A stretch of 64,000 nt of DNA from Owenia fusiformis (lineage: Eukaryota; Annelida; Polychaeta; Sabellida; Oweniidae). Below are positions 1 to 11,100 of this stretch, one piece after another. The DNA is taken from assembly GCA_903813345.2 (NCBI GenBank), contig CAIIXF020000004.1, positions 26,973,985 through 27,037,984 on the forward strand, read 5' to 3'. Position 1 is the first letter of the stretch. Each line of letters begins with the position of its first letter. The translations under genes and the position numbers were made by a program. The notes under the pieces are model-generated. The model did no database searches. It was not told where the DNA came from and saw only the letters and a program-made list of their open reading frames with translations.

Positions 1-303
1 CTGAAAATTTCAGATGAATCCCTCAAATGGTTTGCCTGGAAACCTGTAGACAAGTCTTGAAAGTGAAGATTTTAGGACGGAAAATCCAAAATGGCCACCT
101 TAAGATTTACCCAGAATGCCCAAAAACTAATCAGTTCTTGACGTTGATATGTAGAAACATCCCTGAAAATTTCAGATGAATCCCTGAAATGATTTGGCTG
201 GAAACCTGTAGACAAGCTGAAAAGGGAGACGCCGCCCGCCTGCCCGCCGCCCGCCCGCCGCCCGTCAAGCTGACTACAATATCGTACCTCTTGTTAGGTA
301 CGA
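1..303. repeat. End of a dispersed repeat with G/C tract and small hairpin
   Basis: Bases 1-60 and about 161-225 are near-identical direct copies (shared core GAAAATTTCAGATGAATCCC). They are followed by a C/G-only stretch at about 231-265 built of CCGCC units and a hairpin at 282-303 whose arms are TCGTACCT and AGGTACGA. A related end (GGACGGCGGACGG tract followed by a CCCTATATCCCTCTG segment) occurs near 25,230. It looks like the end of a repetitive element; no coding potential was seen. Confidence 0.5.
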
Positions 304-340
304 TAAAAAGGGCAAAAACTTGGATATTTTGATGATGCAC

Positions 341-1080
341 ATACCCTCAACCCCATACCCCCTCCCACCCTGTGACAATTGACCTTTTTCCATATACATG
401 AAAAATAGATGGTATCATGGGTATTGGTAGGGCTAGGGTAGGGCTAGAATACATGTAAATGTATTGCCAGAGTCACTGATTTCTTGATTTAAGAAGTACA
501 TGTAATTCCATTTGGATTAACTTAAAACAACATTGGAATGTAATATGATCTTATTGACATGTGGATTGTGATTTCACATTAAATTTGTGATCGTTGTAAG
601 AGTAAATGAACTTTTCAAGGTTTTTCAGCATTGTGTCAATGGGGATTCAGCCCAAACTTTTTTAAACAATCAGAAAATCATTAGAATTTGAATAAAGGTA
701 AATAACGGTGCAAATCAAAGTTGTTTTGATAGAAAATTATACACAGAATTCAAATATGCCATCAAATAGAAGAAAAGGTTTAAGTCTGTAATGGTTAAAA
801 ATGCAGATCTCCAAAAATCTCATTAAAAACAAGACTTTAACGAGATTTCAAAGCTATATGGAAAAAGGACCAATGAAAATACATGTCGACAAGACAATAA
901 CAATCTGTACCCCAGGAAGAAACAACAGCATGGTCCTATTTCGAGATCTCTATTATCGACAACTTACGTCAAGTTTCCATTTTCTAGAGTGGGAAAGGCA
1001 GAATATTAGTGACAAGAATGATAAATAGACAGGAAACCATTCAAATAAAAAATCATCGGTCTACTCGACAGATGAAATAG
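341..1080. other. AT-rich intergenic or intronic DNA, no gene seen
   Basis: No splice-bounded open frame, RNA gene or clear repeat was recognised here. The 75-codon frame at 801-1028 has no family resemblance that I can see. Confidence 0.4.
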
Positions 1081-1084
1081 ACCT

Positions 1085-1545
1085 TGCTATTATTTAATCT
1101 TTTTCTCACTAAAATTTGAATAAAGTGTCTGATTTTCTTGCATTTCTATACAATTTAGAGTGTTGACTACATGCCTGTATACTTTATTCCTTGCTAATTC
1201 CACTCATTTCTCTCTAAAATTTGAATGAAATATCTGATTTTCTTGTATTTCTATACAATTTAGAGTGTTAGCTACATGCCTGTTTACTTTATTCCTTGCT
1301 GATTCCATTCATTTCTCTCTAAAATTTGAATGAAGTGTCTGATTTTCTTGTATTTCTATAAAATTTAGAGTGTTGACTACATGCCTGATTATTTTATTCC
1401 TTGCTAATTCCACTATTTTCCACTCTACTTTGCATTTCAAAATGTGACCACCTTTTTTATCCTTTAGCATTTCTATATAACTTAGAGTGTTAACTACATC
1501 CCTGTTCACTTTATTCCTTACCGATTTGACCATATTCAACATATT
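1085..1545 (-). repeat. 105-bp satellite, about four units, reverse orientation
   Basis: The complement of the 105-bp satellite found in long arrays at 6,440-7,430 and 34,870-35,640. Diagnostic words are TGATTTTCTTG, TTTAGAGTGTT and TTTATTCCTTGCT. Units are diverged, so this is an old fragment. Confidence 0.75.
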
Positions 1546-2039
1546 TTGACCTTTAAAACATGCCTCCATGTACAAAACATATATGTCTACATACAGGGAC
1601 ATATAGTCCGCACATCCTAGTTTTCTGCATGAGAAAAATACAAATTTTGAGCAGAAATTCTGCGCCAAATTCTGCATGAAATCCTGAATTTCGCAATAAA
1701 TTCTACAAGAATCGGGTTCATCAGAACTATCATGAAATTGCAGGGAATTAAAATTTGTTGACATATTAGACTTAATCTTTAAGTGCAAAAGCTGGAAATT
1801 TGAGAATTACAGTGTATAAACAGATTTCACATTTCTCATTCGAAATCCTCATAACACCAGTTTCTGGTGACAAATGACTGTCTGAGATGTCAAGGTGAGT
1901 GACAAATATGAGATGAGGTGGTTGACTGAAAAAAATCACGTGGTGAAATTTATGACAATAGTCCACAGTCTTTATCCAATTTAATCAAATTTCCTTGACA
2001 TTATATATTACTTAAAGGGGCAAAGACTCTAACTCTCAT

Positions 2040-2300
2040 TTATTCAATTTCCCCCCCCCCCCCGTAAACCAATACAAATAGAACCATGACATAGATGAAG
2101 AAAAGAGCTTTAAAATGCTTTTTATTTGAAGCTTCAAGCTCAATTTTGAAGGAAGTTGCATCAATTTTTGTAAAATTCAAAATAAATCTTATTTTTTGGC
2201 TAGTATATGCCACATTCGCACCCCCCCCCCCCACCCCCTGATTGAAAACCAAAATCTTTGGAGATCGCACCCCCCTGACTAAAGCTGGCTACGCCCCTGA
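2040..2300. repeat. Poly-C-bounded dispersed element, copy 1
   Basis: An internal segment (GAGCTTTAAAATGCTTTT ... GAAGGAAGTTGCATCAATTT) is flanked by C runs of 12 or more and ends in GCTGGCTACGCCCCTG. The same body recurs at 2,820-3,080 in the same orientation and at 36,535-36,790 in reverse, so it is a mobile or dispersed repeat. Confidence 0.65.
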
Positions 2301-2624
2301 AGAGGCAGAGTCTCTATCTAGATCCAGAACATGCAACCGATAATTTGCATGAATTTAAAATGAGTCATGTCACTTACGTAGAATTCTTTTTTCAAGCTTA
2401 CAGGAAAGAAAATTATGATCGAAGATGAGATTTTTTAACAAAAAATCTTAAGACTTTTAATATAAGAGTAAGAGATGAGCCACTTTAATCAAGAATACCA
2501 TATTTTCTGTATGGGACTTAACCGGCTGATCTCAAAGCTGTCTTGATATTTGACTGACCTTTCGAATTTATCACCATTATACATCCAATGAATCAATATG
2601 TGAAAATGTGACATGATCGTCATG

Positions 2625-2775
2625 TTTTAAAATGTAAATTACAGTGAAAAAGAGTGAAATAAGCAAGGAATAAAGTAAGCCGGGATGTGGTTAAGACTCT
2701 CAATGGTATAGAAATGCAAGAAAATCAGACATTTCATTCAAATTTTAGAGAGAAATGAGAAATGGGCACAAATTA
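2625..2775 (+). repeat. Single 105-bp satellite monomer with flank
   Basis: One forward monomer of the satellite (GCAAGGAATAAAGT ... AAATCAGACA ... TTTTAGAGAGAAATGAG), preceded by the CATGTTTTAAAATGTAAA leader also seen before the arrays at 4,620 and 6,440. Confidence 0.7.
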
Positions 2776-2819
2776 AGATGAAGCAAAGCATGACTCTAAT
2801 ATATCGCAAAGGTAGAGGC

Positions 2820-3080
2820 AGGAGGGGGGGTGCGAACCCCCACAAAAAAAATATAAAAATATATAAACCATGAGATAGAGGAAGAAAAGAGCTTTAAAAT
2901 GCTTTTAATAGAAGCTTCTAGCTCAATTTTGAAGGAAGTTGCATCAATTTTAGCAAAATTCAAGATAAATCTTAATTTTTTTGGCTTGTTTATGCCATAA
3001 TTGCACCCCCATCTGACTGAAAACTGAAATTTATTTTGGTGATTACACCCCCCCAGACTGAAAGCTGGCTACGCCCCTGT
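2820..3080. repeat. Poly-C-bounded dispersed element, copy 2
   Basis: Second copy of the element at 2,040-2,300, beginning at a G run near 2,823 and ending at GCTGGCTACGCCCCTG near 3,078. The internal segment is near-identical to copy 1. Confidence 0.65.
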
Positions 3081-3151
3081 TTCACATTGTTGCAAGGAGA
3101 TTTATTCAGATGTCGACTATAACATCATGGGAAATATTCTGATGACTAGAT

Positions 3152-3640
3152 AGGTAGTAAATGCCTATCTCTAGTAAATGCCTATCTCTAGTAAATGCCT
3201 TTCTCTAGTAAATGCCTATCTCTAGTAAATGCCTATTTCTAGTAAATGCCTCTCTCTAGTAAATGCCTATCTCTAGTTAATGCCTATTTCTAGTAAATGC
3301 CTATCTCTAGTAAATGCCTATCTCTAGTAAATGCCTATCTCTAGTAAATGCGTTTCTCTAGTAAATGTCTCTCTCTAGTAAATGCCTATTTCTAGTAAAT
3401 GCCTATCTCTAGTAAATGCCTATCTCTAGTAAATGTCTATCTCTAGTAAATGCCTTTCTCTAGTAAATGCCTATCTCTAGTAAATGCCTATTTCTAGTAA
3501 ATGCCTCTCTCTAGTAAGTGCCATTCTCTAGTAAATGCCTGTCTCTAGTAAATGCCTTTCTCTAGTAAATGCATTTCTCTAGTAAATGCCTATCTCTAGT
3601 AAATGCCTATCTCTAGTAAATGCCTATTTCTAGTAAATGG
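3152..3640 (+). repeat. 17-bp minisatellite, about 28 copies
   Basis: Perfect to near-perfect tandem units of AGTAAATGCCTATCTCT, with unit variants at the TATC/TTTC/TCTC positions. There is no spacer diversity, so it is not a CRISPR array. Confidence 0.95.
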
Positions 3641-3644
3641 ATTT

Positions 3645-4040
3645 CCGTTCTCTTGTGAACATTTTTTCCTTTAAGACACCTATTTCTAGTAATACATATT
3701 TTGATTAAATATTAAATTAAAAATTAAATATCGTTTTCCAAGGAATACTAATGTCTCGTAAATACTGATTTTAGTATAAATTTCGGAAATACCTATTTCT
3801 TATACCTAACATGGTTGTGATTCCAAATGACAGATTCTGATTTCAGTATAATGTTTTTCATTATAACCCCCCCCCATGCACCCTCTTTGTATTCTGTGCA
3901 CACAATCTGTACATTAAATGCACATAATTCTAAAGGCCTGTATATTGGCTTTTAAATTTAATTAAAAACTTGCTCTAATCTGTGCAATGACTTGAAAATC
4001 TATACAATCTTAGAAAAATGCACATGATACACAGTATGCC
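3645..4040. other. AT-rich DNA, nothing recognised
   Basis: Low-complexity AT-rich sequence with a poly-C tract at about 3,867. No gene or RNA seen. Confidence 0.4.
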
Positions 4041-4185
4041 TATTATAAGAATAAGAGACAAGGCATTAATATGCAAAATGCCACCACATGCCATTTGTTA
4101 CACCCACCAACCACCAAACACCAACCGCTGACAACCGAACACCATATGGTGGTAATATAACAATGTTTGTCTAGTGTTATACAAG
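4040..4185 (+). repeat. Dispersed GGCATTAA/CACCACC repeat
   Basis: Member of a family recognised by AAGGCATTAATATG, AAAATGCCACCAC, TTTGTTACA, then short ACCACCAAACACC words. Other copies are near 5,215, 10,605, 26,520 and 26,865, with reverse copies near 42,060, 46,330 and 49,075. Confidence 0.6.
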
Positions 4186-4609
4186 ACCTGAACTAGTGCC
4201 CATATAAGAACACATCAAAAATGAAGCATTAATCCATGTGCAGTATGTAACATATTCCTCATAATCCATGTATCCGTTCAGTTTCGTTCCATTTTCAATT
4301 AATCTATCCACTATTCTTGTTCCTTAACAATTAATTCACTAAGACATGAAATCAGGTAACGATTAATTTCCATGTTTGGTTTTTATCGTGAAAATCATTT
4401 CATGGCACGCTTTCGATTATTCAACACAGTGGATACTACTCTATTGTATATATCTCCGATTCTTGATCAAAGTTAATAGCAAATTGTTGAGTAGCATTCC
4501 ATTTCTCCTGGTTATTCTAGCAAATTAGCTGCTCTTTTCTATTGAATGGAACTCTACATGTAATACACTCTTTCTATTATAGCACTACATGCTTTCCCTG
4601 AAAATGTCA

Positions 4610-5100
4610 TGTGATGTGATGGTCATGTTGTGAAATGGGGATTAGAGTATGAAAGAGTGATATTAGCAAGGAATAAAGTATACAGGCATGTAGTCAACAC
4701 TCTAAATTGTAAAGTTATGCAAGAAAATCAGACACTTCATTCAAACTTTAGAGAGAAATGAGAGGAATCAGCAAGGAATAAAGTAAACAGGCATGTAGTC
4801 AACACTCTAAATTGTATAGAAATGCAAGAAAATCAGACACTTCAATCAAAATTCAGAGAAAAATGAGAGGAATAAACATAAAATTGGGCTGCACTTATAC
4901 GAAAAAATGTAATGGTGGTCATGTTTTGAAATACAAAATAGAATGGAAAAGAGTGGAATTAGCAAGGAATAAAGTAAACAGGCATGTAGTTAACACTTTA
5001 AATTGTGTAGATATGCAAAAAAATCACAGTGTTCATTCACAAACTCTGGAGAGAAAAGTAGAGAGAAAATTGATGAAAAGACATGACCATTTTGCATGAT
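4610..5100 (+). repeat. 105-bp satellite, about four units
   Basis: Forward units of the 105-bp satellite, preceded by the GGTCATGTTGTGAAATG leader. A second leader copy interrupts the array near 4,917. Because the period is a multiple of three, the array leaves a spurious 95-codon frame at 4,812-5,099 that is not considered a gene. Confidence 0.85.
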
Positions 5101-5209
5101 ATCAGTATGGACTTTCCTAATCTAGCAATTACAAGTAATCAATTCATCATGCCTTTGAAAAGGAGAAATCAAGAGAAGCATGCCAGAAAGACTGTTTAGT
5201 ATATACTTC

Positions 5210-5350
5210 AAGCAAAAATATGAACAAGGCATTAACAGGACAAATTGTCACCACCAGTTATTAAAAGTTGTATGAATTTGTAATAATTTGTTACAAACGC
5301 TGAGCCCCAAACACCGACCACCAAACACGATCCACAAAAAAGTTGGAGAC
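5210..5350 (+). repeat. Dispersed GGCATTAA/CACCACC repeat
   Basis: Another copy of the family at 4,040-4,185, lying about 120 bases after a satellite array. This repeats the order satellite then GGCATTAA module. Confidence 0.6.
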
Positions 5351-6030
5351 AAAGCAAAACTGATCCACTAATATTTGAGTTATTGTATAAAGGAAAAAAG
5401 TCTTCCGACCTGAATTATTTTGGCACATTGTTCTTTAAATTGAGCATGCGATCATTGCAAAAGACAAATATTGGCTAACTACAGGGGACACAAAAAATTA
5501 GAGGACTGATATAGAGAGTTGAAATGTTTCATATCACCCTGTACTTGGCTTTGCAGGGCTGTAAGGAGTTTGAAGGAATTATGCAAACCCTTTTTGCAGC
5601 AACCCCCTGATCCTTCTTGCTTGAAAAAATAACTGATCTCCTTCAAATTTTCAGAGATTTAGGCCAATATTTTAGGTTACTTGTCTAAAAATTGGCTAAA
5701 ATCATACAATTTCAATTTAAAAATCCTTTAAAAACAATAGAATCCCCCTAACAATCATTATTTTTCCCATGTATTTGGCTAACAATGTTTTAATAGTACA
5801 TGCAACTACACTTTATTTTCCAATAATAAATAAGTATACAATGATTAACCAGTAACCTTGATGCAACACAAGAAATACTAGGAATCAACAACTCACAAAA
5901 TGTTAAGAAGTGGATGTTAATACACGTGACAACCTCCTTTAATGAAAGCAACTTAAAATGAGACAATCTCGGTTAAATTGTGTAAGATATATGTGTTTTA
6001 GTCAGGAATCCTTTACTGAACACTTGTGTT
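5351..6030. other. AT-rich DNA, no gene seen
   Basis: No splice-bounded frame, RNA gene or clear repeat recognised. Confidence 0.4.
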
Positions 6031-6035
6031 TTCAG

Positions 6036-6150
6036 AAGCTGAGAGGAGTCTTGATGAAATTGACGAAGAATTCACAAGACGGTTGCTTAATAAATGAATT
6101 ATCTAACTTTAGCAGATGACTTGACTGAGCTACATGTACAGTACAGACAT
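6036..6150 (+). pseudogene. Frameshifted fragment related to the large exon of the IQCJ-SCHIP1-like gene
   Basis: A TTTTCAG acceptor-like site at 6,030-6,034 is followed by a frame reading ...DEIDEEFTRRLLNK and then a TGA. After a frame change the sequence continues MNYLTLADDLTEL. The minus-strand exon at 8,681-9,686 encodes DETEDEFTRRLRK and MNYLSLAQEFAEL contiguously, so both halves match at protein level and the DNA also agrees around TTCACAAGACG. The fragment is in the opposite orientation, broken by a net frame change, and without recognisable neighbouring exons. I read it as an inverted, decayed duplicate. A diverged exon of an unknown plus-strand paralogue with a sequencing or real indel is the alternative. 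Confidence 0.6.
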
Positions 6151-6439
6151 CAGTTTGATTTAAAGTGGGATGCTTGATTCTCATTGGCCAAACAGTGGTA
6201 AACAGTTTTGACTACTGACTGCCAATATATTTCAGGTTAATAGTATTTGGAGAGTGAAAAGTGAAAAAGCAATAATGAATATGAAGGTGAATAATTGTTG
6301 CAGTAAGCCCTATTCTATATTCTAGTTGGACTATTATTTATTGACCTATCCAGAGGTCAACTGTACAAATAATTTCCTTACACTGAACTGAGACCAGAAG
6401 CTTGCAAACTAACGTTGTGACTCCCTTTCGTTTACATGT

Positions 6440-7430
6440 TGTAAAATGCAAAATAGAGTGAAAAAGAGTGGAATCAGAGAGGAATAAAATAATAGGCATG
6501 TAGTCAACACTCTAAATTATATAGAAATGCAAGAAAATCAGACACTTCATTCAAATTTTAGAGAGAAATGAGTGAAATCAGCAAGGAATAAAGTAAACAG
6601 GCATGTAGTCAACACTCTAAATTGTAGAGAAATGCAAGAAAATCAGACACTTCATTCAAATTTTAGAGAGAAATGAGTGAAATCAGCAAGGAATAAAGTA
6701 AACAGGCATGTAGTCAACACTCTAAATTGTAGAGAAATGCAAGAAAATCAGACACTTCATTTAAATATAAGAGAGAAATGAGAGGAATCAGCAAGGAATA
6801 AAGAAAACAGACATGTAGTTAACACTCTAAATTACATGTATATAGAAATGCAAGAAAATCAGACACTTCATTCATATTTTAGAGAGAAATGAGTGAAATC
6901 AGCAAGGAATAAAGTAAACAGGCATGTAGTTAACACTCTAAATTGTATAGAAATGCAAGAAAATCAGACACTTCATTCAAATTTTAGAGAGAAATGAGTG
7001 AAATCAGCAAGGAATAAAGTAAACAGGCATGTAGTTAACACTCTAAATTGTATAGAAATGCAAGAAAATCAGACACTTCATTCATATTTTAGAGAGAAAT
7101 GAGTGAAATCAGCAAGGAATAAAGTAAACAGGCATGTAGTTAACACTCTAAATTGTATAGAAATGCAAGAAAATCAGACACTTCATTCATATTTTAGAGA
7201 GAAATGAGTGGAATTAGCAAGGAATAAAGTAAACAGACATGTAGTTAACACTCTAAATTACATGTATATAGAAATGCAAGAAAATCAGACACTTCATTCA
7301 AATTTTAGAGAGAAATGAAAAGAATTAGCAAGGAATAAAAAGTAAACAGACATGTAGTTAACACTTTAAATTGTATAGTGATGCAAGAAAATCAAAAACT
7401 TTATGAAAATTTTAGAGAGAAAAAGCATGA
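6440..7430 (+). repeat. 105-bp satellite, main array of about nine units
   Basis: Period is 105 bases (GACACTTCAT words at 6,541 and 6,646). Units carry GCAAGGAATAAAGTAAACAG, CATGTAGT(T/C)AACACTCTAAATT and GAGAGAAATGAG. Some units hold a 4-6 base insertion (ACATG before TATAGAAATG at about 6,835 and 7,260), shared by non-adjacent units, which points to unequal exchange within the array. Confidence 0.95.
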
Positions 7431-7579
7431 AATAGATATGGCCACAAAGACTGTTTTCTTCAGAAAGATAGGTATGACATCTATTGAAAGAAATGTGTGC
7501 TATTTTCAGTAAATGTTCATGTGTGTGATAAAATATTCTATCTGAATTGTTATGAAATGAAATGCACTACAATAAGGTG

Positions 7580-7815
7580 TACTGTCTGTATTGTATTGTA
7601 TTGGATTGGATTGTATTGGATTGGATTGTATTGTATTGTACTGTGTTGTTGTATTGTATTGTATTGTTACAGTATTGTATTGAATTGTATTGGATTGTAT
7701 TGTATTGTATTGGATTGTAGTGTAGTGTAGTGAAGTGTAATGTATTATTTTGTACTGTATTGTATTGTAGTGTAGTTGTAGTGTAATGTAGTGTAGTGCA
7801 GTGTGGTGTACTGTT
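7580..7815. repeat. Degenerate TTGTA pentanucleotide microsatellite
   Basis: Long run of TTGTA, TTGGA and GTGTA pentamers. It yields overlapping Ile/Tyr/Thr-rich frames on both strands that are not genes. A short relative (TTGTA repeats) is at about 31,555-31,575. Confidence 0.9.
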
Positions 7816-8061
7816 CCACATTATCTAGTTGTATTATTATTGTATTATTCCCATATAGCTTAGTGCAGTATATTGCAGTGTAGAGAAGTATAGTGTATGC
7901 TAATATGTTTAAATAAAAAACTACAACCAACATATTTTGGGGTCGGTTTTTGATATCAATAAAAATGTAAAAGCATATGATTCTCCTATATTTGTAAAAA
8001 AACAGTATTTTATTTCAATTTGTATAACCTGACCCCAGAAAAATTCTAAACGTCAACTTAC

Positions 8062-8181
8062 CGATTTACTTTGCTCTTCTTCTTCAGCGGCAGCTTTTAA
8101 TTGGTTCTCAAGTGCGGCCCAATCCATATCTGGTAATGTGCTTTCTATGTTATAGACGTCAAAATCAGCAACTCCAGTATT
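8062..8181 (-). CDS. IQCJ-SCHIP1: IQCJ-SCHIP1-like, last exon in window
   Basis: 120 bases, phase 0 to 0, acceptor TTTCAG and donor GTAAGT. It encodes LPDMDWAALENQL followed by an acidic run (AAAEEEEQSK). The MDW.ALE..L core is what links the gene to SCHIP1. The reading frame is open at the donor, so further exons must exist to the left. Confidence 0.75.
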
Positions 8182-11100
8182 CTGAAATGAAGAAATGGGC
8201 ATGGAAAATAGTAGACTTTAGTAAAGTCATCTTTCAGGGATTTCACTAGAATTTCTCACAACAGGCTGAATAAATGAAAACAACAGGCAAAATTAATGGA
8301 AATCATGAATTTAACATGGAAAGTTGATAAGTCCCTAAAAACAACAGGCCATTTTGTGAACTGGTGAAAATCGCCTGTTGCCTGCTGCTAATGAAACCCC
8401 TGCCTTTAGTATAAAAGAGATGTTTGATAAGTCATCTTCTAAAAATAGAGAATAGGGTGAGAGATTTGAATTACAATAAATTTTAGACTAAAACCTGTAT
8501 GTCCAAACACCTCTCTAATCTGAATACCTCTTATGTGAACACTTTTTCCATCCCAAATGTGAACACTGAACACCTGCCAATCTGGACATTTTTGGTCAAT
8601 CCCAGTGGCGCTCAGAAAGACAGGTTTTACTGTAGTTTCAAGTCTCTTCATTGTTATACTGATATAAATAATAGGCCTACCTTTTTATTTTGAGATTCAG
8701 ACTGTATTTCTTCAATGACTGGTTTATTCATAGTTTTTCTGTTCATATTCTCATTATCGACAATATTGCTGGCATTTTGAGTATTGGGTTCGTCTAGCTG
8801 GGGCTGGGACACTCTCGTCGCCCATTTTTCAGTTGATGTGTTTTCGTTATCATTCTCTGGTTGGTTACCGGTTTTTTGATTCAAAGTTTCGAAAAAAGCT
8901 GGATTCATCTGTAGTGTATTATCCTGTATTACTTGCGTGTCTTTGTCATGTCTTTCAAAAAATGCAGGATTTGCCTGCAGGGTTTTGATTGGTTGTTCTT
9001 TGGTTGGTTCGTCAAATGGATTTCGTTTTTGGTTTGGATTTGCGCTCGTTTCTCCCCAGGCTATCTTTGGTTGGTTATTAGTATTATTTGCAATTTTTTC
9101 AGGAAAGTCTTTGTTTGGTTCACTAGGTGTACATGTGGCCGTTATTGAGCCTGAATTTGATTCGTCCATTGAGCTTTCACTCGTAGGAGTATTTGCATCT
9201 TGTGCGTTCTGGCGCAAACCAAATGGTAAAGCATTCTCGTCTGTTTTCTTTAGTTCTGCAAATTCTTGTGCTAAACTTAAATAATTCATTTTACGTAATC
9301 GTCTTGTAAATTCATCCTCAGTTTCATCAGGGGCTCGGGTTAACACAGAAGCATCCAATTTTTTACCAGCCTCTTTTTCAGTGGAGGATTCACGACTGGA
9401 GCGCATATAAGTTCCGCCATTTTGTGCCAAAACTTCTTTCAATGGGTAACCCATTTCGGAATAATCTGACAATACAGATTCGCACTCAATGTCACGGAGT
9501 GTTTTGATTGGCTGATTATTAAAGTCAGATTTTGTATCAGTTGGATTATCTTCGGGAGAGGACACTGACATCTGGTGGTCATCTTGAATTTCTGTGATTT
9601 CAATGTCAGATACCGAGGCCTCACTTTCAGATTCTTCACCTCGAGCCTGTTGTCGTTCTCGATAATGCCTCCATGCACGCTGTATACTGAAAATATCAGG
9701 GAGAACTCAAAATGTATTAAATAAAACTGAATTATATCTGCAATTCATCATATGGGCATGAAATCAGACTTATCAAATTGTTATCAGTTGTCAAAAATGA
9801 ACCCTCCCCTGGAATTTTGAAAAGTGAACCCCCCTTGGCAAATCCTGGCTACAGGTCTGGCTTGTGATTTAAAGTCTTTGTAAATGATACTTTGAAATGA
9901 TACTTTTACTTACGTTATGATATCTGCCTCTCTTTTTCTGGCTTTATTTTTTCGTAGTGTGATGTCATCTTCGATCTGTACCTCAAGTCGGTGGCTGAAA
10001 AATATTTAAGACAATGTCAGAAAAAACAAAATGGCTGCCAATATCAACATTGAGGCCACTCCTTAAATTATTTGGTTGAGCATATTTGATTTCCATCACA
10101 AATTCTCACTACGTTTATGTATTTTTTTAAAATATAATAGTAAAAATTGTGATAAATAAAAGAAATTGTTAACAATTCTTAATCTTAATTTCAATGATGT
10201 CAAATAGGTGCAAACACATTAATGACACCTTTAGTTCAATTACTTGGGTTTTTAAGTTGTTGGAGTAAAATGAAAAATTGTGTGTTAAAGTTGTCAAAAA
10301 TTTGTGTAGGGTTCTATATAGTGTACTATAATAAGTGAATAAGCTCAAACTGTCTTGTTGGCTGATTTTGAAAAGTAGGCTGAAAGGTTTGGTCTTATTG
10401 AGATTATCCCTTCATTTTGCCATTCAAATTTTTGAAATATGATCGTTGAATTTATTTACCTTCACACAGAATAGCTCCATATAATTTAGTCATAGAAATG
10501 TGTTTTATTAGAAATGAATTAAACCCATTATAGACCCTTGCAAGATTGTATTCTATCTTCATACTGCCTGGTTAAACATGGGTCAATATGACCCAGACAC
10601 AAGAAAGAACATGGCATTAACATGGCAAAATGTCACCACCTAGTTGCTCACAGTATTATTAGTTCAATCTTAAGTCAGATTTGAATTTCTGAGAACTTGT
10701 AGCTATAGATGATTTTGAAAAAACAAATTGGTCAATTTGAAGCAAGTTGAAAAAAGACCTTTTTTGACCCTGAGATGGCCATTGAAAGCGAAATCTCAAA
10801 TCTAAAGTCAGATTTGAACTTCTGAGAACTTGTAGATGATTTTGAAAATAATTGGTCGATTCAAAGCAAGTTGAAAAAAGACCTTTTTGAGCTTGAGAAG
10901 AAAATTAAAGGTCAAATCTTTTTTGACCTTCGGAATGTCATTGAAGGTCAAATCTATAGTCAGATTTGAACTTTTGAGAACTTGTAGATGATTTTGAAAA
11001 AAAAATTGAAGCAAATTGAAAAAAGACTTTTTTGAGCTTTTTTTACTTGATAAGGTCATTGAAGGTCAAATCTCAAATCTAGAGTCAGATTTGAACTTCC

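Noticed and set aside
1309-1788. 159-codon minus-strand frame
   Set aside because: Its C-terminal part is translated 105-bp satellite; the rest has no recognisable domain or splice context.
3152-3640. CRISPR-like regular repeat
   Set aside because: Contiguous 17-bp units without unique spacers, in a eukaryotic genome.
1-8061. SCHIP1 C-terminal coiled-coil exons on the minus strand
   Set aside because: I looked for heptad-rich frames with splice sites to complete the gene and saw none; the exons are probably beyond the window edge.
8933-9284. Two plus-strand frames of 71 and 115 codons
   Set aside because: Shadows of the large minus-strand IQCJ-SCHIP1-like exon, whose splice sites and phase are sound.
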